Shown: one piece after another, positions 46,301 through 57,100 of the stretch | How the letters are laid out: each line of letters begins with the position of its first letter | How positions within the stretch are numbered: the stretch's first letter is position 1 | Source: Leptidea sinapis | Lineage: Eukaryota; Arthropoda; Insecta; Lepidoptera; Pieridae | Reading direction: 5' to 3' | Assembly: GCF_905404315.1 (NCBI RefSeq) | Contig: NC_066282.1 | Coordinates: forward strand, 4,302,501-4,366,500 | Length of the DNA stretch: 64,000 bases | Notes under the pieces: generated by a model | What the model was told of the DNA's origin: nothing | Seen by the model: only the letters and a program-made list of their open reading frames with translations | Database searches by the model: none | Position numbers and translations under genes: made by a program

Positions 46301-46943
46301 TCAGGAAAGTGACCTACACGGCTGATCGCGTCAATGGTTTCAACGCTGTTGTCGAGAGGACAGGAAACGCACACGCGGTATGTACTGGGAAAGTCTTGAA
46401 AATCCAATGATAGAAAATAGTTTTGATCTTAAACTTAAAAACTTTATCTTGTTTGACTATTTTTCAGTTAGGACATACTGCCGCATAGATCTTGAGATAT
46501 GCTTAGATCGCAAAGCAATATTTTTTACATTTTAATAATACACAAATGTTGAGATTGACTCATAAGCTTGCGAGGCGCCACCTTATACCGAGTCCATATA
46601 TAACGAACGTTTATAACTATGAGTTTGTTCGCATTTCATGGCTACTGCAGTTTTAGTTTAATTTTTATTAATTTTCAATTAATTTTTACCATTATTATTT
46701 CATTCTGGAAATTTCGAAGTAGGACGTAGTCGGAATTTTTTATATAGACACTGTATATTTTAATATTACTTACACTTTTTAAGACTTTTCATAAGTAACA
46801 GTAAAAACTTTTGCCCTTGCTATTAACCCGTTATTGTCATATGTTTCCTTTCTTTCTTTTTAATAAATGAATGATTTTCTTTTCAGGCTCCAGTGGCTGT
46901 TGCCCACGCACCGATTGCCATTGCCCCCCACCCCTGGCGCTAG
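43368..46943 (+). CDS. RR-2 cuticular protein, 140 aa, 4 coding exons
   Basis: Exons: 43368-43379, 45696-45818, 46147-46377, 46887-46943 (TAG). All introns are GT-AG, phase 0. The 12-nt first exon (MYAK) joins exon 2 to make a signal peptide (MYAKLLIACCVCAVASAA), then an Ala/Pro/Tyr-rich stretch. Exon 3 carries the Rebers-Riddiford chitin-binding domain (residues ~46-122: AYSYSYGVNDPSTGDHK, GSYSLVEPDGHLRKVTYTAD, NGFNAVV), of the RR-2 type linked with hard cuticle. The last exon is short, Ala/His/Pro-rich (APVAVAHAPIAIAP). Secreted; binds chitin in the procuticle. Intron 1 (2.3 kb) carries MITEs and an S2 SINE; intron 2 carries a family A copy. The structure (tiny first exon ending four codons in) is usual for this family. 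Confidence 0.93.
44035..44133. repeat. Fold-back MITE, 99 bp
   Basis: Arms 'tatgcaactgttg...tattaaaacac' and 'gtgttttaatac...caacagttgcata' are imperfect complements over about 33 bp, with a smaller palindrome in the loop (atgtg/cacat). Possible TA target duplication at the ends. It lies in intron 1 of the cuticle gene. Confidence 0.7.
44141..44724. mobile_element. Element with ~70-bp inverted terminal repeats
   Basis: Left arm 44141-44212 and right arm 44653-44724 are about 85% complementary ('ttatctacaccca', 'agattctgaaacagttagct', 'aacattaaaac'). The ~440 bp interior has no recognised ORF. It starts 8 bp after the 44035-44133 fold-back. Confidence 0.7.
45470..45570 (+). repeat. tRNA-like sequence (S2 SINE head)
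   Basis: A box 'ggctcagttggtaagagc', arm CTCGG-ACGGAAC-CCGAG, decayed B box 'gagtttgagtctc'. Nearly the complement of 22495-22585. Confidence 0.6.
45852..46100 (+). repeat. Family A SINE-like repeat, copy 12
   Basis: From 'caccaatggaaggttccttt' to 'gcactgcattgtaataga', lacking the A-tail. Occupies most of intron 2 of the cuticle gene. Confidence 0.8.
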
Positions 46944-47279
46944 TCATCTACCACCCCCCACCTGCACTATCGCTAATGGAAGAAATTTAAGTTCTAGAAG
47001 GTTCCCATCTTGGCTGGACAACGCGTCAGCGAAATACTTGTTAATCGAGCAGTATTATGACACGAACAGTTTTTCTGTTGTACAGAATAGGGCCGTGTAT
47101 ATATTGTGTTAGAGTTCGTTTTTGTATGGTTCTCGAATTAGCGATAGAGCATTGCCGACTGCCGACCTCGCGAGCATGCTCCGACTGTCCTATTATTTAT
47201 TGTAAACTACTTTGACTGTTGCTACGGACTTGATCTAGACGCGGTATCACTTACATGTAAATATAATGTATAGTTGATA

Positions 47280-47285
47280 AATAAA
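47280..47285 (+). terminator. Polyadenylation signal (AATAAA) of the cuticle gene
   Basis: AATAAA 337 nt past the stop codon. It is the first canonical signal on the strand and is followed by a T-rich region. Confidence 0.5.
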
Positions 47286-47507
47286 AAATGCAATTTCATT
47301 GCGCCCTTATGCATGCCGTTTTATTTTTATTTTTCCCCAACAATATTTTCACGCTGAAGTGAGAGGTGAATTATTAATTTGAAACATTCCGCCAATAAGG
47401 TATACACAAATATAAATATACATATACAACAATAATAACAAACACATGGTAAGTGATGCCTCTATTATAGGCGAAAATAGCATGTTTTTTAATTAATAAT
47501 ATATATA

Positions 47508-47699
47508 ATGAAAATGGTCTTTGTTTTTTGCTCAATCACGGTAAAACCACTGATCGCTTCGACATGAAACTACCACCATTCGATGCGAAATTTATCCTAG
47601 ATGGATTATGGCTACTTATTTTTCGATTCTCAACTTTCCTTCATTAATTTATATCTTTTTAAAATTCGAACAGCGAAGCGGACGGGAACGGCTAGTCTA
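47508..47699 (+). repeat. Dispersed repeat F, copy 2
   Basis: Same as 7219-7394, ending 'gacgggaacggctagt'. Confidence 0.6.
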
Positions 47700-48475
47700 A
47701 GTTATATAAAGAAACAGGTCATATGCCAACTTTGAAAGAACTTTAATCATGAGCATGAAATTAGGATCAAATAAGTATGCTAACTACGACTGACTTGAGT
47801 TACGTGCACTATAATTAAAGGGCTGGATCCAGATTTGTCGAATGACTGAGAAATAAAGCTAAAAAATGAACGAGACAGAAAATATATGGCGACACGATAG
47901 TGAAAGTGAAGCTAGACCTGTCGCGGGGTGTCGTTTGCTGCATGTGGACGAGGCATAAACGAATATTCGAAAGTAATTAGATACGTACCCAACCACGACA
48001 GATTGTCGCGATTATTTTCGTATGAACACAATTATAAATAGTTTTTTGATTATATTAAAATAAATACTTATTATTGGGATAATTATTATACAATAAATGT
48101 TTATAAATGAAATGAATACACACTTATTGTCGTGTTGTCATTCGTCTTGAATTCGAACTTTTAGTTCCTTTATGAATACAAAGAGAAGTTTAGTGCGATC
48201 ATTTGAAGTACAAATGATGTATACCAAATAAAAATTAAATCATAACTAAATATTAAATATTCTCACCACAAAGTAAGTATAACAGAAAACTATCTAGCAA
48301 TATAAATATACATCATATAAGTAAGACAAAAAGTTTCTAATAAATTAAGTTACTACAATTTAAGACTCACATTACGAAATTCAAATAACTTTGATAGGGT
48401 TGGCAACTAGCAACATTTTTATGCCATAGAAATAATTATAAGATTCATTAGCAGCCTAGCAAAACTCTCAAAGTA

Positions 48476-48724
48476 AAAAGCGACTGATTCGATTGTATGA
48501 AACGTGCAGTCATTAATAGATGGACGGATGACGGCTTGTAAAAAACGGAGATAGCCGAAATCCACTGTTTATAGCGACTGTTCGCTTTCAAATTAGCCGA
48601 ATACATTGCCGTCCAATTGTAATAACTACATATTTCCAACTTAAGTCAAATCTCACTGCACGTTACATACTAAACTAAATTTCAATTTTTACTTAGCCAG
48701 TCCCGCCTCTTATTACAAAGTATT
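48476..48724 (+). repeat. Dispersed repeat E, copy 3
   Basis: Matches 33511-33781 along its length ('acggagatagccgaaatcca', 'gcgactgttcgctttcaaat', 'cagtcccgcctcttatta'). Confidence 0.65.
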
Positions 48725-49699
48725 TAGTCCTCTTTGTTCATTAGAACTATAAATCATTCATTATAAAACATACAGAAAAAAACAAATTTTAAAGCATAAA
48801 TCTGTAAAAAGAAAAGACTATTTTTTACCTCTCAAGTAAGCAAACGTTATTGCGTTAGAAAACATAAATAAAATAACATATTCCACCACAAGTAATAAGT
48901 GTAGCAAGTTCGCGCAGTAACCTAATTTCCTATTTGGTAAAAACAAGTTAATATGTGCTAACGTTGAGCAAAAGTAGAACTTATTAACGTCTAGGGTAAC
49001 ATTCTGCAGGATTTGCTTTTTAAGGTAAAAATGTATTAAGGAAAAAACATTGATTAGGAATAAGTTTGTGCAATAAATAGTATTGCCATAAAATTCCAGT
49101 TTAAATGAATAAAAATTGTTAGACGTATCCTTGACCCAGTTTGGAACAAACGATCTGTGGAACGAATAAAATCCTCGGTAGTTGTAGGTTGATACCCCTC
49201 CTTCTTATTCGTTCATTCTTGGCATTGTGGTCGTTCTTTTTAATGGCTGCTCTTATCGTGATGGTTTTCCACACCAAACGGAGAGAGTTTTACACAATTT
49301 TTTCAATATTGACTTAGCGTGATGAGTTTTATTTCAATAAGGCCAAAAACGTTTTAGTGATTGGTCTGGTGTACTAAATAGCATCGTGCTATCCAGAACT
49401 CTCCATAAAATAATAAGTTTCCACAAAAAAGAAGGGTGCTCACAAATATACCACCTCTTTAACAAGTTTAACACGTTTGGATTGAAGGTATCCAGGTTCC
49501 ATCCATCAATCTGGAATGAAGATTCCTCCGTTCTTTCACTTGAAAGGAAGTTGCTTGGGATGCACATCGTGTGGATCCCAAGCAACAACAAAAAACGCCT
49601 TAATATGGTGAGGAGGTTATCTAAGTTTGAGGTGCGACATGCGAAAGTGGAATGCGGCTGCAGAAATAAGATCAAACAGCTCTTCAGAACAGTTCTCGC

Positions 49700-50260
49700 G
49701 ATAAATACGGAAAAAGACCTATTTATGACCCCCAGTTTGATCGAAGCCATTTGCCATCGAACCACTTTGCTTTTATTGCAATACTAGGTGAGGCATTAAG
49801 GGGAATTTATTTCGAGGAGCGATGATACGAAAAATAGAGACTTTTAGTGTTTAACTCGTAAACTTCAATCTTGGGGGGTTAAATTTATCAAGGTTCACTT
49901 TACTACATTATTCACACAACAAGGACTCGACAACCTTTTGTTCGTGTCGCGTTCTCGTTAGAAGATATAAGTTTCTTCCGGCAGTGGTCGACGATTTTCC
50001 GAGCGACCTATAGAGCCAGTGTATACCTATGGTTTTCCAGTACTGTCATCTGGATAACAATGTATGTTGAAGGCGTTCAACATATCACTGATATGTAGAA
50101 GAAACAGTGTGGGAGATAGAACAACGCATTGGAGAATACCGGCATTCACGGGATAAGGGCTGAGCAACAAGCGTCGAAATAATATTGTATGGTGCACCCC
50201 ATTTGAAAGCTGGTGGTCTACTGGGAAAAACTTTCGAGGCGCTCATATGATGGAAGTTTC
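49700..50260 (-). pseudogene. Degenerate LINE reverse-transcriptase fragment
   Basis: On minus: VVLSPTLFLLHISDMLNAFN followed by YPDD in place of the catalytic YADD, and later KLGVINRSF. These are the counterparts of the LINE at 17690-19979, here including the segment that copy has lost. Many stops and frameshifts. Confidence 0.65.
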
Positions 50261-50270
50261 CTTATAAGTT

Positions 50271-50586
50271 ACCAGTGGGAGGCTCCTTTGCACAGGGTGC
50301 CGGCTAGATTGTGGGTAACACAAAGGTGCCTATTTCTGCCGTGGAGCAGTAATTAGTAAGCATTACTGTGTATCGGTCTGAAGGGCGCCATAGCTAGTGA
50401 AATTACTGGGCAAATGAGACTTAACATCTTATGTCTCAAGGTGACGAGCGCAATTGTAGAGTCGCTCAGTATTTTTGGGTTTTTAAGAATCCTGGGCGGC
50501 ACTGCATTGTAATGGGCAGGGCGTATCAATTACCATCAACTGAACGTCCTGCTCGTCTCATCCCATATTTTTTTATTAAAAAAAAA
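50271..50586 (+). repeat. Family A SINE-like repeat, copy 13 (full length)
   Basis: From 'accagtgggaggctcctttg' to a T/A tail at 50568-50586. It abuts the LINE remnant at 49700-50260. Confidence 0.85.
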
Positions 50587-51038
50587 CGCCTTGTGCCAAT
50601 TACAATTGAAAGCCTTCGTTATATCCAAACCGATTTCAATAGCTTTCAACCATTTCTGTGTTAGGTATACCAGAAGATCCTCAGCACATGCTCATCAGCT
50701 TAAAGATAATTGATAAGCTGACGTACCTGTACCTACATTGCGTACTTTGTACTAACAAAGTAACAAAAATGTGCAATACTATCAATCACATTTAAATTAT
50801 ACTTAACATTAATTAAGTATACGCATAGCCCATACAAAATTCTACCAGTATCTATTTGGACAATAAATGCATAAGTTACACAATTAGAATTTTTTATTTC
50901 TTGTCCATGAACTGGATATTATACACACTCGCCAGATAAATACATTGGCTGCAACATATCCAATAAATTAAGTTCGCAATTGCTCAGTAAAAACAACTAG
51001 AGTTTCTAGTATGTAGATTGTAGACTTGTAGAGAAGTG

Positions 51039-51826
51039 TACGTTCGAACAACTAAGGGCGCGTTCACATTATCCGGATTGAAACGCTATTTAACTCTGAG
51101 GCACCAACATTCTTAACTTTACGGAATAAACGGAATTTCACTTACTTGAAGATGTCCGATTTATTAGTATTTAGACAAAACAATATTTTCTTACCTTTGT
51201 ATTTCATTACCTGGATCATCATGATAATAAAAAACTATCGCCATACAAACGATGAAAAAAAGACGAATACAAATTTATCTCTATTTATAACATGCTTAAA
51301 ACACATATTTTTTATTGTAAATAAGGGACAAGGCGAGCTGGACGTTCAGCTGAAGGTAATTGATACGCTCTGCCCACGACAATGCAGTGCCGCTGAGGAT
51401 TTTTTGAAAAATCCAAAAATTCTGAGCGGCACTACAATTGCGCTCGTCGCCTTGAGATATAAGATGTTAAGTCTCATTTGCTCGGTATTTTCACTAGCTA
51501 CAGCGCCCTTCAGACCGAAACACGATAATGCTTACACATTACTGCTTCACGGTAGAAATAGGCGTTAATAAGTTTACGTTCGAACAACTAAAGGCGCGTT
51601 CACATTATCCGGATTGAAATGCTACTTAATTTCGACGCACCAATATAACATTTACGGAATAAACGGAATTTTCACTTACTTGAAGATTTCCGATTTACTA
51701 AACAAAATAAAAATTTTCTTACATTTGTCTTTCATTACCTGGATCACCATGATATTAAAAAATATCGCCATACAAACGATGTAAAAAAGATGAATAGAAA
51801 TCATAAAGATGCTAAAAACACATTTG
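51039..51826 (+). repeat. Local direct duplication (~260 bp units) around a family A copy
   Basis: 51039-51312 and 51575-51826 are diverged direct copies ('acgttcgaacaacta', 'gcgcgttcacattatccgga', 'tttcattacctggatca', 'atcgccatacaaacgatg'). Family A copy 14 lies between them. Confidence 0.8.
51320..51565 (-). repeat. Family A SINE-like repeat, copy 14
   Basis: From 'aagggacaaggcgagctgga' to 'cacggtagaaataggcgtt'; the far end is cut where the second duplicated unit starts. Confidence 0.8.
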
Positions 51827-51857
51827 ATAACAAACTGAATTAAAAAGAAGTAAATTA

Positions 51858-53384
51858 CACTGGCCTGCAAAAGTAAGTATCACACTTTTCAAATTAAATT
51901 TTTTTCTTAACTATAGAAGGTAGAGATTTAAGATTAAAAACATTTTGTTGCAAATTTTATAGGTTTTAATTCTTAGAAACTAAAATTATACATTAGTAAC
52001 ATTTTTAACTTAAAAAAGATAAAACAATGAAAATAGACATTTTTAGTTTAGTGTAGAAAAACTCAACTAAAATGTATTATATGTTATTTAATTTTTAATA
52101 ACTGGTATTGCCTCCTCGAGCTCTGATTACAGCTTCGAGCCGGTTTGGCATACTGAACACTAGATTACGGAGCCGATGTTGGGGAATATTCTCCCATTCT
52201 TCTACCAGGGCCTGCTTTAGTGCCCTGAGGGTAGTAGGTGGTGGTCTGCGATTTCTGACTAGCCTCCCAAGCTCATCACAGGCGTCTTCAATCGGGTTGA
52301 GATCAGTACTTCTTGATGGCCAAGCCATCACGCTGATACCGACCTCCTGAATATACTCTTGTACGAAATGAGCCGTGTGTGGCCGGGCATTATCATGCAT
52401 CAGCATCGATCCATCACCCATATTTGCTTAATACGGCCCTGCATACTCATTGAAAATCTCTTGAGCATATCTTTGCCCAGTGAGGGTGCCATTTTCTATG
52501 GCTACTAGCTCTGTGCGACCTTCTGAAGATATGCCAGCCCATACATGTACACTCCCTCCACCGTATTGGACTCTTTCTGAGATGCAGGCTTGAAGGTATC
52601 GCTCACCAGGTCGCCTGTAAACACTTCACCTTGCATGAGAAGTGTAAAGGGAGAATCGAGACTCATCTGCAAACAAAATTCTTGACCATTCTTCTTCATC
52701 TCACTGCATGTGTTCACGGGCGTATCGCAGTCTCGCTACTCGATGCTGTCTCTCGAGTTTTGGGCCACTCGCTGGTCTTTGGGGTTTCAAATTTGCTTCA
52801 GCAAGTCTTCTTCTCACTGTACTGACTTCAAATGCATTTTGGTGGCGATTTCTTAACACAGTGGAAATAATATAACGATCTTCTCGGGCACTGGTACACC
52901 TGGGTCTGCCATTACAAGGTCTCCTCAGGTGGTGTCCAGTCTCTTCGTACCTTCGCTTTACCTTCTGGACCGTTCGTACCGCCACACCCACCATTCCTTC
53001 AGTGCGACGCATACTGGTGCCTAGTTCCAGAAAAGCCATGATCCTAGCACATCCTTCAACTGAAAGAGGCATAATTAACAAACGTAATGTGCTTTTTAGC
53101 ATAAATTTTTAAAACAAACCCGATCGATCTTGAAAAAAATTTAAAACAGAAAGAAAAATGTGAATGGTAAAATTGTAATTCGGACACGTCCACTTTGAAA
53201 AAGGAATGGTTTTGTTTTTGAAGTTTTTTTTCAGCCAATTCTTAAAAGAAGGTTACCAACCATAAAGTTTTTATGTACAAAATTAAATTCTCTTTGGAGG
53301 CCTTCTTATTTCGAAAGTATATCTTGTGAACTTAAAACGTTATCCCAATTTTAAAAGTGTGATACTTACTTTTGAAGGCCAGTG
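51858..53384 (-). mobile_element. Tc1-type DNA transposon, 1527 bp, structurally complete
   Basis: Terminal inverted repeats of about 38 bp ('cactggcctgcaaaagtaag' on the left, complement on the right, about two mismatches) are flanked by TA on both sides (51856-51857, 53385-53386). A single transposase frame on minus fills the interior. It lies between the cuticle gene and IFT56. Confidence 0.92.
52095..53072 (-). pseudogene. Tc1 transposase (DD34E) with three in-frame stops
   Basis: One continuous frame of 325 codons starting MPLSVEGCARIMAFLELG; an upstream Met at 53102 is also possible. N-terminal paired-type HTH with RTVQKVKRRYEETG and a GRPR box (NGRPRCTS), then ADESRF (first Asp), HDNARPH (second Asp), NPIEDACDELGR (Glu), with 34 residues between the last two: DD34E, as in Tc1. 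In-frame stops at 52701-52703 (where Trp is expected), 52626-52628 and 52428-52430; no frameshift seen. Inactive, but recently so judged by its completeness. Confidence 0.9.
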
Positions 53385-54149
53385 TATTTTTAAAAAGAGG
53401 GAGTCCACTGGGTTTATTATGATCAAAAAAAATCAGTGAACTTTATAGTGACTGCTCGTGGCGGCATGGTGGGCGAGTCATCATTGCCCTAAGATATGTA
53501 CGAGGGAAGCGATGGCTGGTCCATGTGTCGTGGTCGTGAACAGACGCTGCTCGTGGTATCTGGTCGGTCCTATCTTCGGGGATTTTTATTTGTATGTTCA
53601 TAATATACGATTTTAAATTATAACTTTAAATATACATAAAATTGCTCGCAGAATCATAGTTTTTGTTAGTGGACGATATTTTTTGTAAAACTCTGCATCT
53701 GTTTAAAATATATATTAACTGAATGATTTTTTTAAATATATGAAATAAAAGTCAAATATTTTATACAATTGTTTTTTATTTTTTTATATCTTAGAGACAA
53801 CCCTATTTTTTATGTTATGTGAAATACGCTTATCTGTAGCCCGAACAGTTGAACTAAGTGAGTAAATTAAGGTTGTCAAGGAATGAACTAATTAGATTTA
53901 TCTTTCAATCATAAGTTCTGAACGCGATATATTACAGAAAAAAAAACTTGAAGATAACTTTAAAAATCAATGAATGTAATATGATAAGTACTGTCAGAGT
54001 GAAATTACATTATATTTTACTGGCAACTCCAAAACCTCATGACAAGTTTGGAATTATCCTTAATACCAGTATCTTGAGTGATGCCTTATATTTTTAAGAT
54101 TAACAGTTCTTCGCTTCAGAGCTTATCAATCAGTTGCATGAGTCCCATT

Positions 54150-57100
54150 TCAGACAGGGATTCTGTTCTGATGAGCCCACTTCATGATGGGCCTCACAAT
54201 GCTGTCGGCGCGAGGGTGAGCCCTCGAGCCTTTCACAAGCGCCAGTGCATCCCTGAGGTCTGCAGCAGCGTTGGGTTTGTCGGCTGCAGCAGCCTGGGCG
54301 CACCCGCATACCGCACCCCGGAGACCTTCCCACATTTCAGGGCCTCCGTCCAACCTAACATCGAACATAAGAACTTGAGAGCAAAATTTAAGGAAATTTA
54401 CATTTTTACTGTTTTTTTTTTATGAAAATAAGGAACAAGACGATGGTAATTGATACGTCCTGCCCATTAGGTACAATGCAGTGCTGCTCAGGATTATTGA
54501 AAAACCAAAAAATTCTAAGCGACACTACAACTGCACTCGTCACCTTGAGACATAGATTGTCAAGTCTCATTTGCCCCATAATTTCACTAGCTACGGCGCT
54601 CTTCAGACCGAAACACAGTAATGCTACACATTACTGCATCACGGCAGCAATAGGCGCCGTTGTGGTACCCATAATCTAGCCGGCATCCGGTGCAAAGGAG
54701 CCTCCCACTGGTACTGTTGCTTCTCAATTTAAACTTTCTAGAAACTGTCATAACCATAATGTAAACACCAGGAACAGACATAAACTTATAATGCCTACTA
54801 CTCGTCTAGGTCGAGTTAGTAAGTCTTTTGCGTGGCGATGTATATGCTTTTACAACAAAATCCCAGAAAATGTTCAAAACAAAAATATTGCGATAGTCAA
54901 AAGAATTGTTAAAAAGCTTTTATGACTTTAATAACATAAATGACTTTCTCAATGATGCCACAGATTGGGAATGGAGCGACCGTCCTCAAAAAAAAACAAA
55001 CAAAATGCCCGAAAATGTAGAGGACATTGGGTCTACAAATTGCAGTCAACATACGTGCACCCAGGATGGGGGTATCCTACATCTAATAAGAGATCAGAGG
55101 TTAGTGAAAAGTTTCATCATCATCAACCTGAAGAACATCTCTGAACATGTTATGCGGTAGAAGATGTAAAGAGTCTCCACATCTCTACACAACGCCAAAA
55201 AAACACCCAATCATCAGAGACGACTTGAATGCTTTGAGCCGACTTTCCCCAAAACGTCCCCTCACATTGGGTCTACAAATTGAAGTCAACAATATACATG
55301 CATCCATCATCTCTTAGAAATTGTAATACTTAATAATATATGTGTAGTCTGATCGGGGTACATTTACTTCTATTAGGGTTGCCTTCCGTATTGATATATG
55401 TATATATATTATAACATTAGAAATAAGGGATTGCTTGTAACTAATTCCAGTAGGCATCATAAGATACATAATAGCTTTAAGTGTAAATGTATGCACTTCT
55501 ATAATAAAGTCCCAGCCATTTTTCAGGCATTATCAATAAATAAATTTAAATGTTTTATAAAAAAATGGCTCTGTCGTATATCTTATTACTCCACTGCTGA
55601 ATATCTAAATGATCGGACAGCCTGGGACTAGATATTGATTATTTTATAGTGATAGAAATGACTGTACAATTTTGAATATTTTTATTGAAAAGAGCGCAAA
55701 AAAAGAATTCTGGGAGAGTTTCTTGCGCTGCTTCTTCTCTCTCAGAGCGCTATTTGTTTCCGAAGCGTTAGTAGTATCTAGTAGTTATTAGAAATGACAT
55801 CAAAAAGGAATCAATTTTGAGAAAATAAATGCCTTTTATGCCTTTTATAAGAGGACTCCATAGCCCTGCGCGACCTAAACATGTTTTATTACAATAATTA
55901 TAAATTAAAAAAAAAGACGAAACAGAGGTGTCATCAAAATTGATTGAATTTTAGATAGAAGAAACAGGAGAAGTTTGAAAAATATACAGTACCTGTCCAG
56001 CATATGGAATGCTTTAGCGGCGATGAGGAACTGTCCCATCCGGTAGCTGTCATTGGCTACGAGCTGCAGAAGGGCAAAGCTGTCTGGAGTGCCCGCAGAC
56101 TGTATTAACATATCCAACATTTTAGACAAGAATTTGTCATTTAATATGAAACATTTTTTTACGGAAAAGTGTTACGAGACGAGCAAAAGGTTCACCTGTG
56201 AAAGGTACACCTTACCCATTACAAAACAATGCCGCACAGGATTCATCATTGAACCCACAATTCTGAGTCTGGTAGGCCAAGTTGTTGTATACTTAAAAGA
56301 TGGGCTGGGAGTTTCTTATCAGTTCTTCTCTCCATGTCAAAGCCCCTTTACGAAATTTATGACGTTTACCAAGTGTTATTGCTGTAAATAAATATATTTC
56401 TATTTCATTCATGGAGTATTTATATACCTTGATACAAATCTCCCAGGCCAGGTGTGCTTCCTTATTCATCACATGGCACCGACACAGACATGACAGGAAC
56501 GTGAATGAGGATCGTATCTCATCATCCTGGATCAGGTGGAGACTCTCCTCGGCCTCACGGTAGAAACCCGTCGCTACCTTCGCCTGGTTAACATTTATTA
56601 ATAAATAAAAATCATAAATTTTGGTCATGATGCATTGTGTGACTGCTTGTATAAATAAAAGTTAAAAGAATTTTTCAATTTATCAATATTTCATTTTTGC
56701 TGTTAAGTCTTAAAAAAAAATATTTCGTAGCACCGATTAATCGACTTTTTGGTGTGCGCATGTGAGGCGCCTTGATCCGGGTATCGGACATAAAAAAATC
56801 GCTAAACCTGAAGATCTCGTGTTGAAGGTATTCAAAAATCACGTAAAAAGATTGTTACATACAGAAAGACGTACATACCTAATAACAAATTAAAACAGTT
56901 TAAATCATTCATTCTTCATTGTCATCGGTGCTTCATAAGTGTGCAAAATTTCTCTTCTTTCAATCCGACGTTTTAATGTGGATAGAAATCCCGTTAAAAT
57001 ATTCTGTTAAATAGGCGCCTACTTCTGCCGGGAAGCAGTAATGTGTAAAAATTACTGTGCTTGGGTCTGAAGGTCGCCGCAGCTAGTGAAATTACTACAC

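Larger units (their letters stand above)
46944..54149. other. Intergenic region between the cuticle gene and IFT56
   Basis: No host gene recognised. Contains repeat F (47508), repeat E (48476), a LINE remnant (49700-50260), family A copies, a local duplication and a Tc1 element, listed separately. I see nothing in 47700-48470 or 48730-49330. Overlapping ORFs at 49334-49787 on both strands have no recognised product except the LINE-like segment near 49765. The interval 53390-54149 is AT-rich without features. Confidence 0.55.

Noticed and set aside
49334..49787. Overlapping 133- and 143-codon ORFs on both strands
   Set aside because: No recognisable domain. The minus frame shows only a short LINE-like KLGVINR segment, so I treat the rest as chance ORFs in TE debris.
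54078..54425. A 115-codon + strand ORF overlapping the last IFT56 exon
   Set aside because: The minus strand encodes a clear IFT56 C-terminus in frame with its other exons; the + ORF is its antisense shadow.
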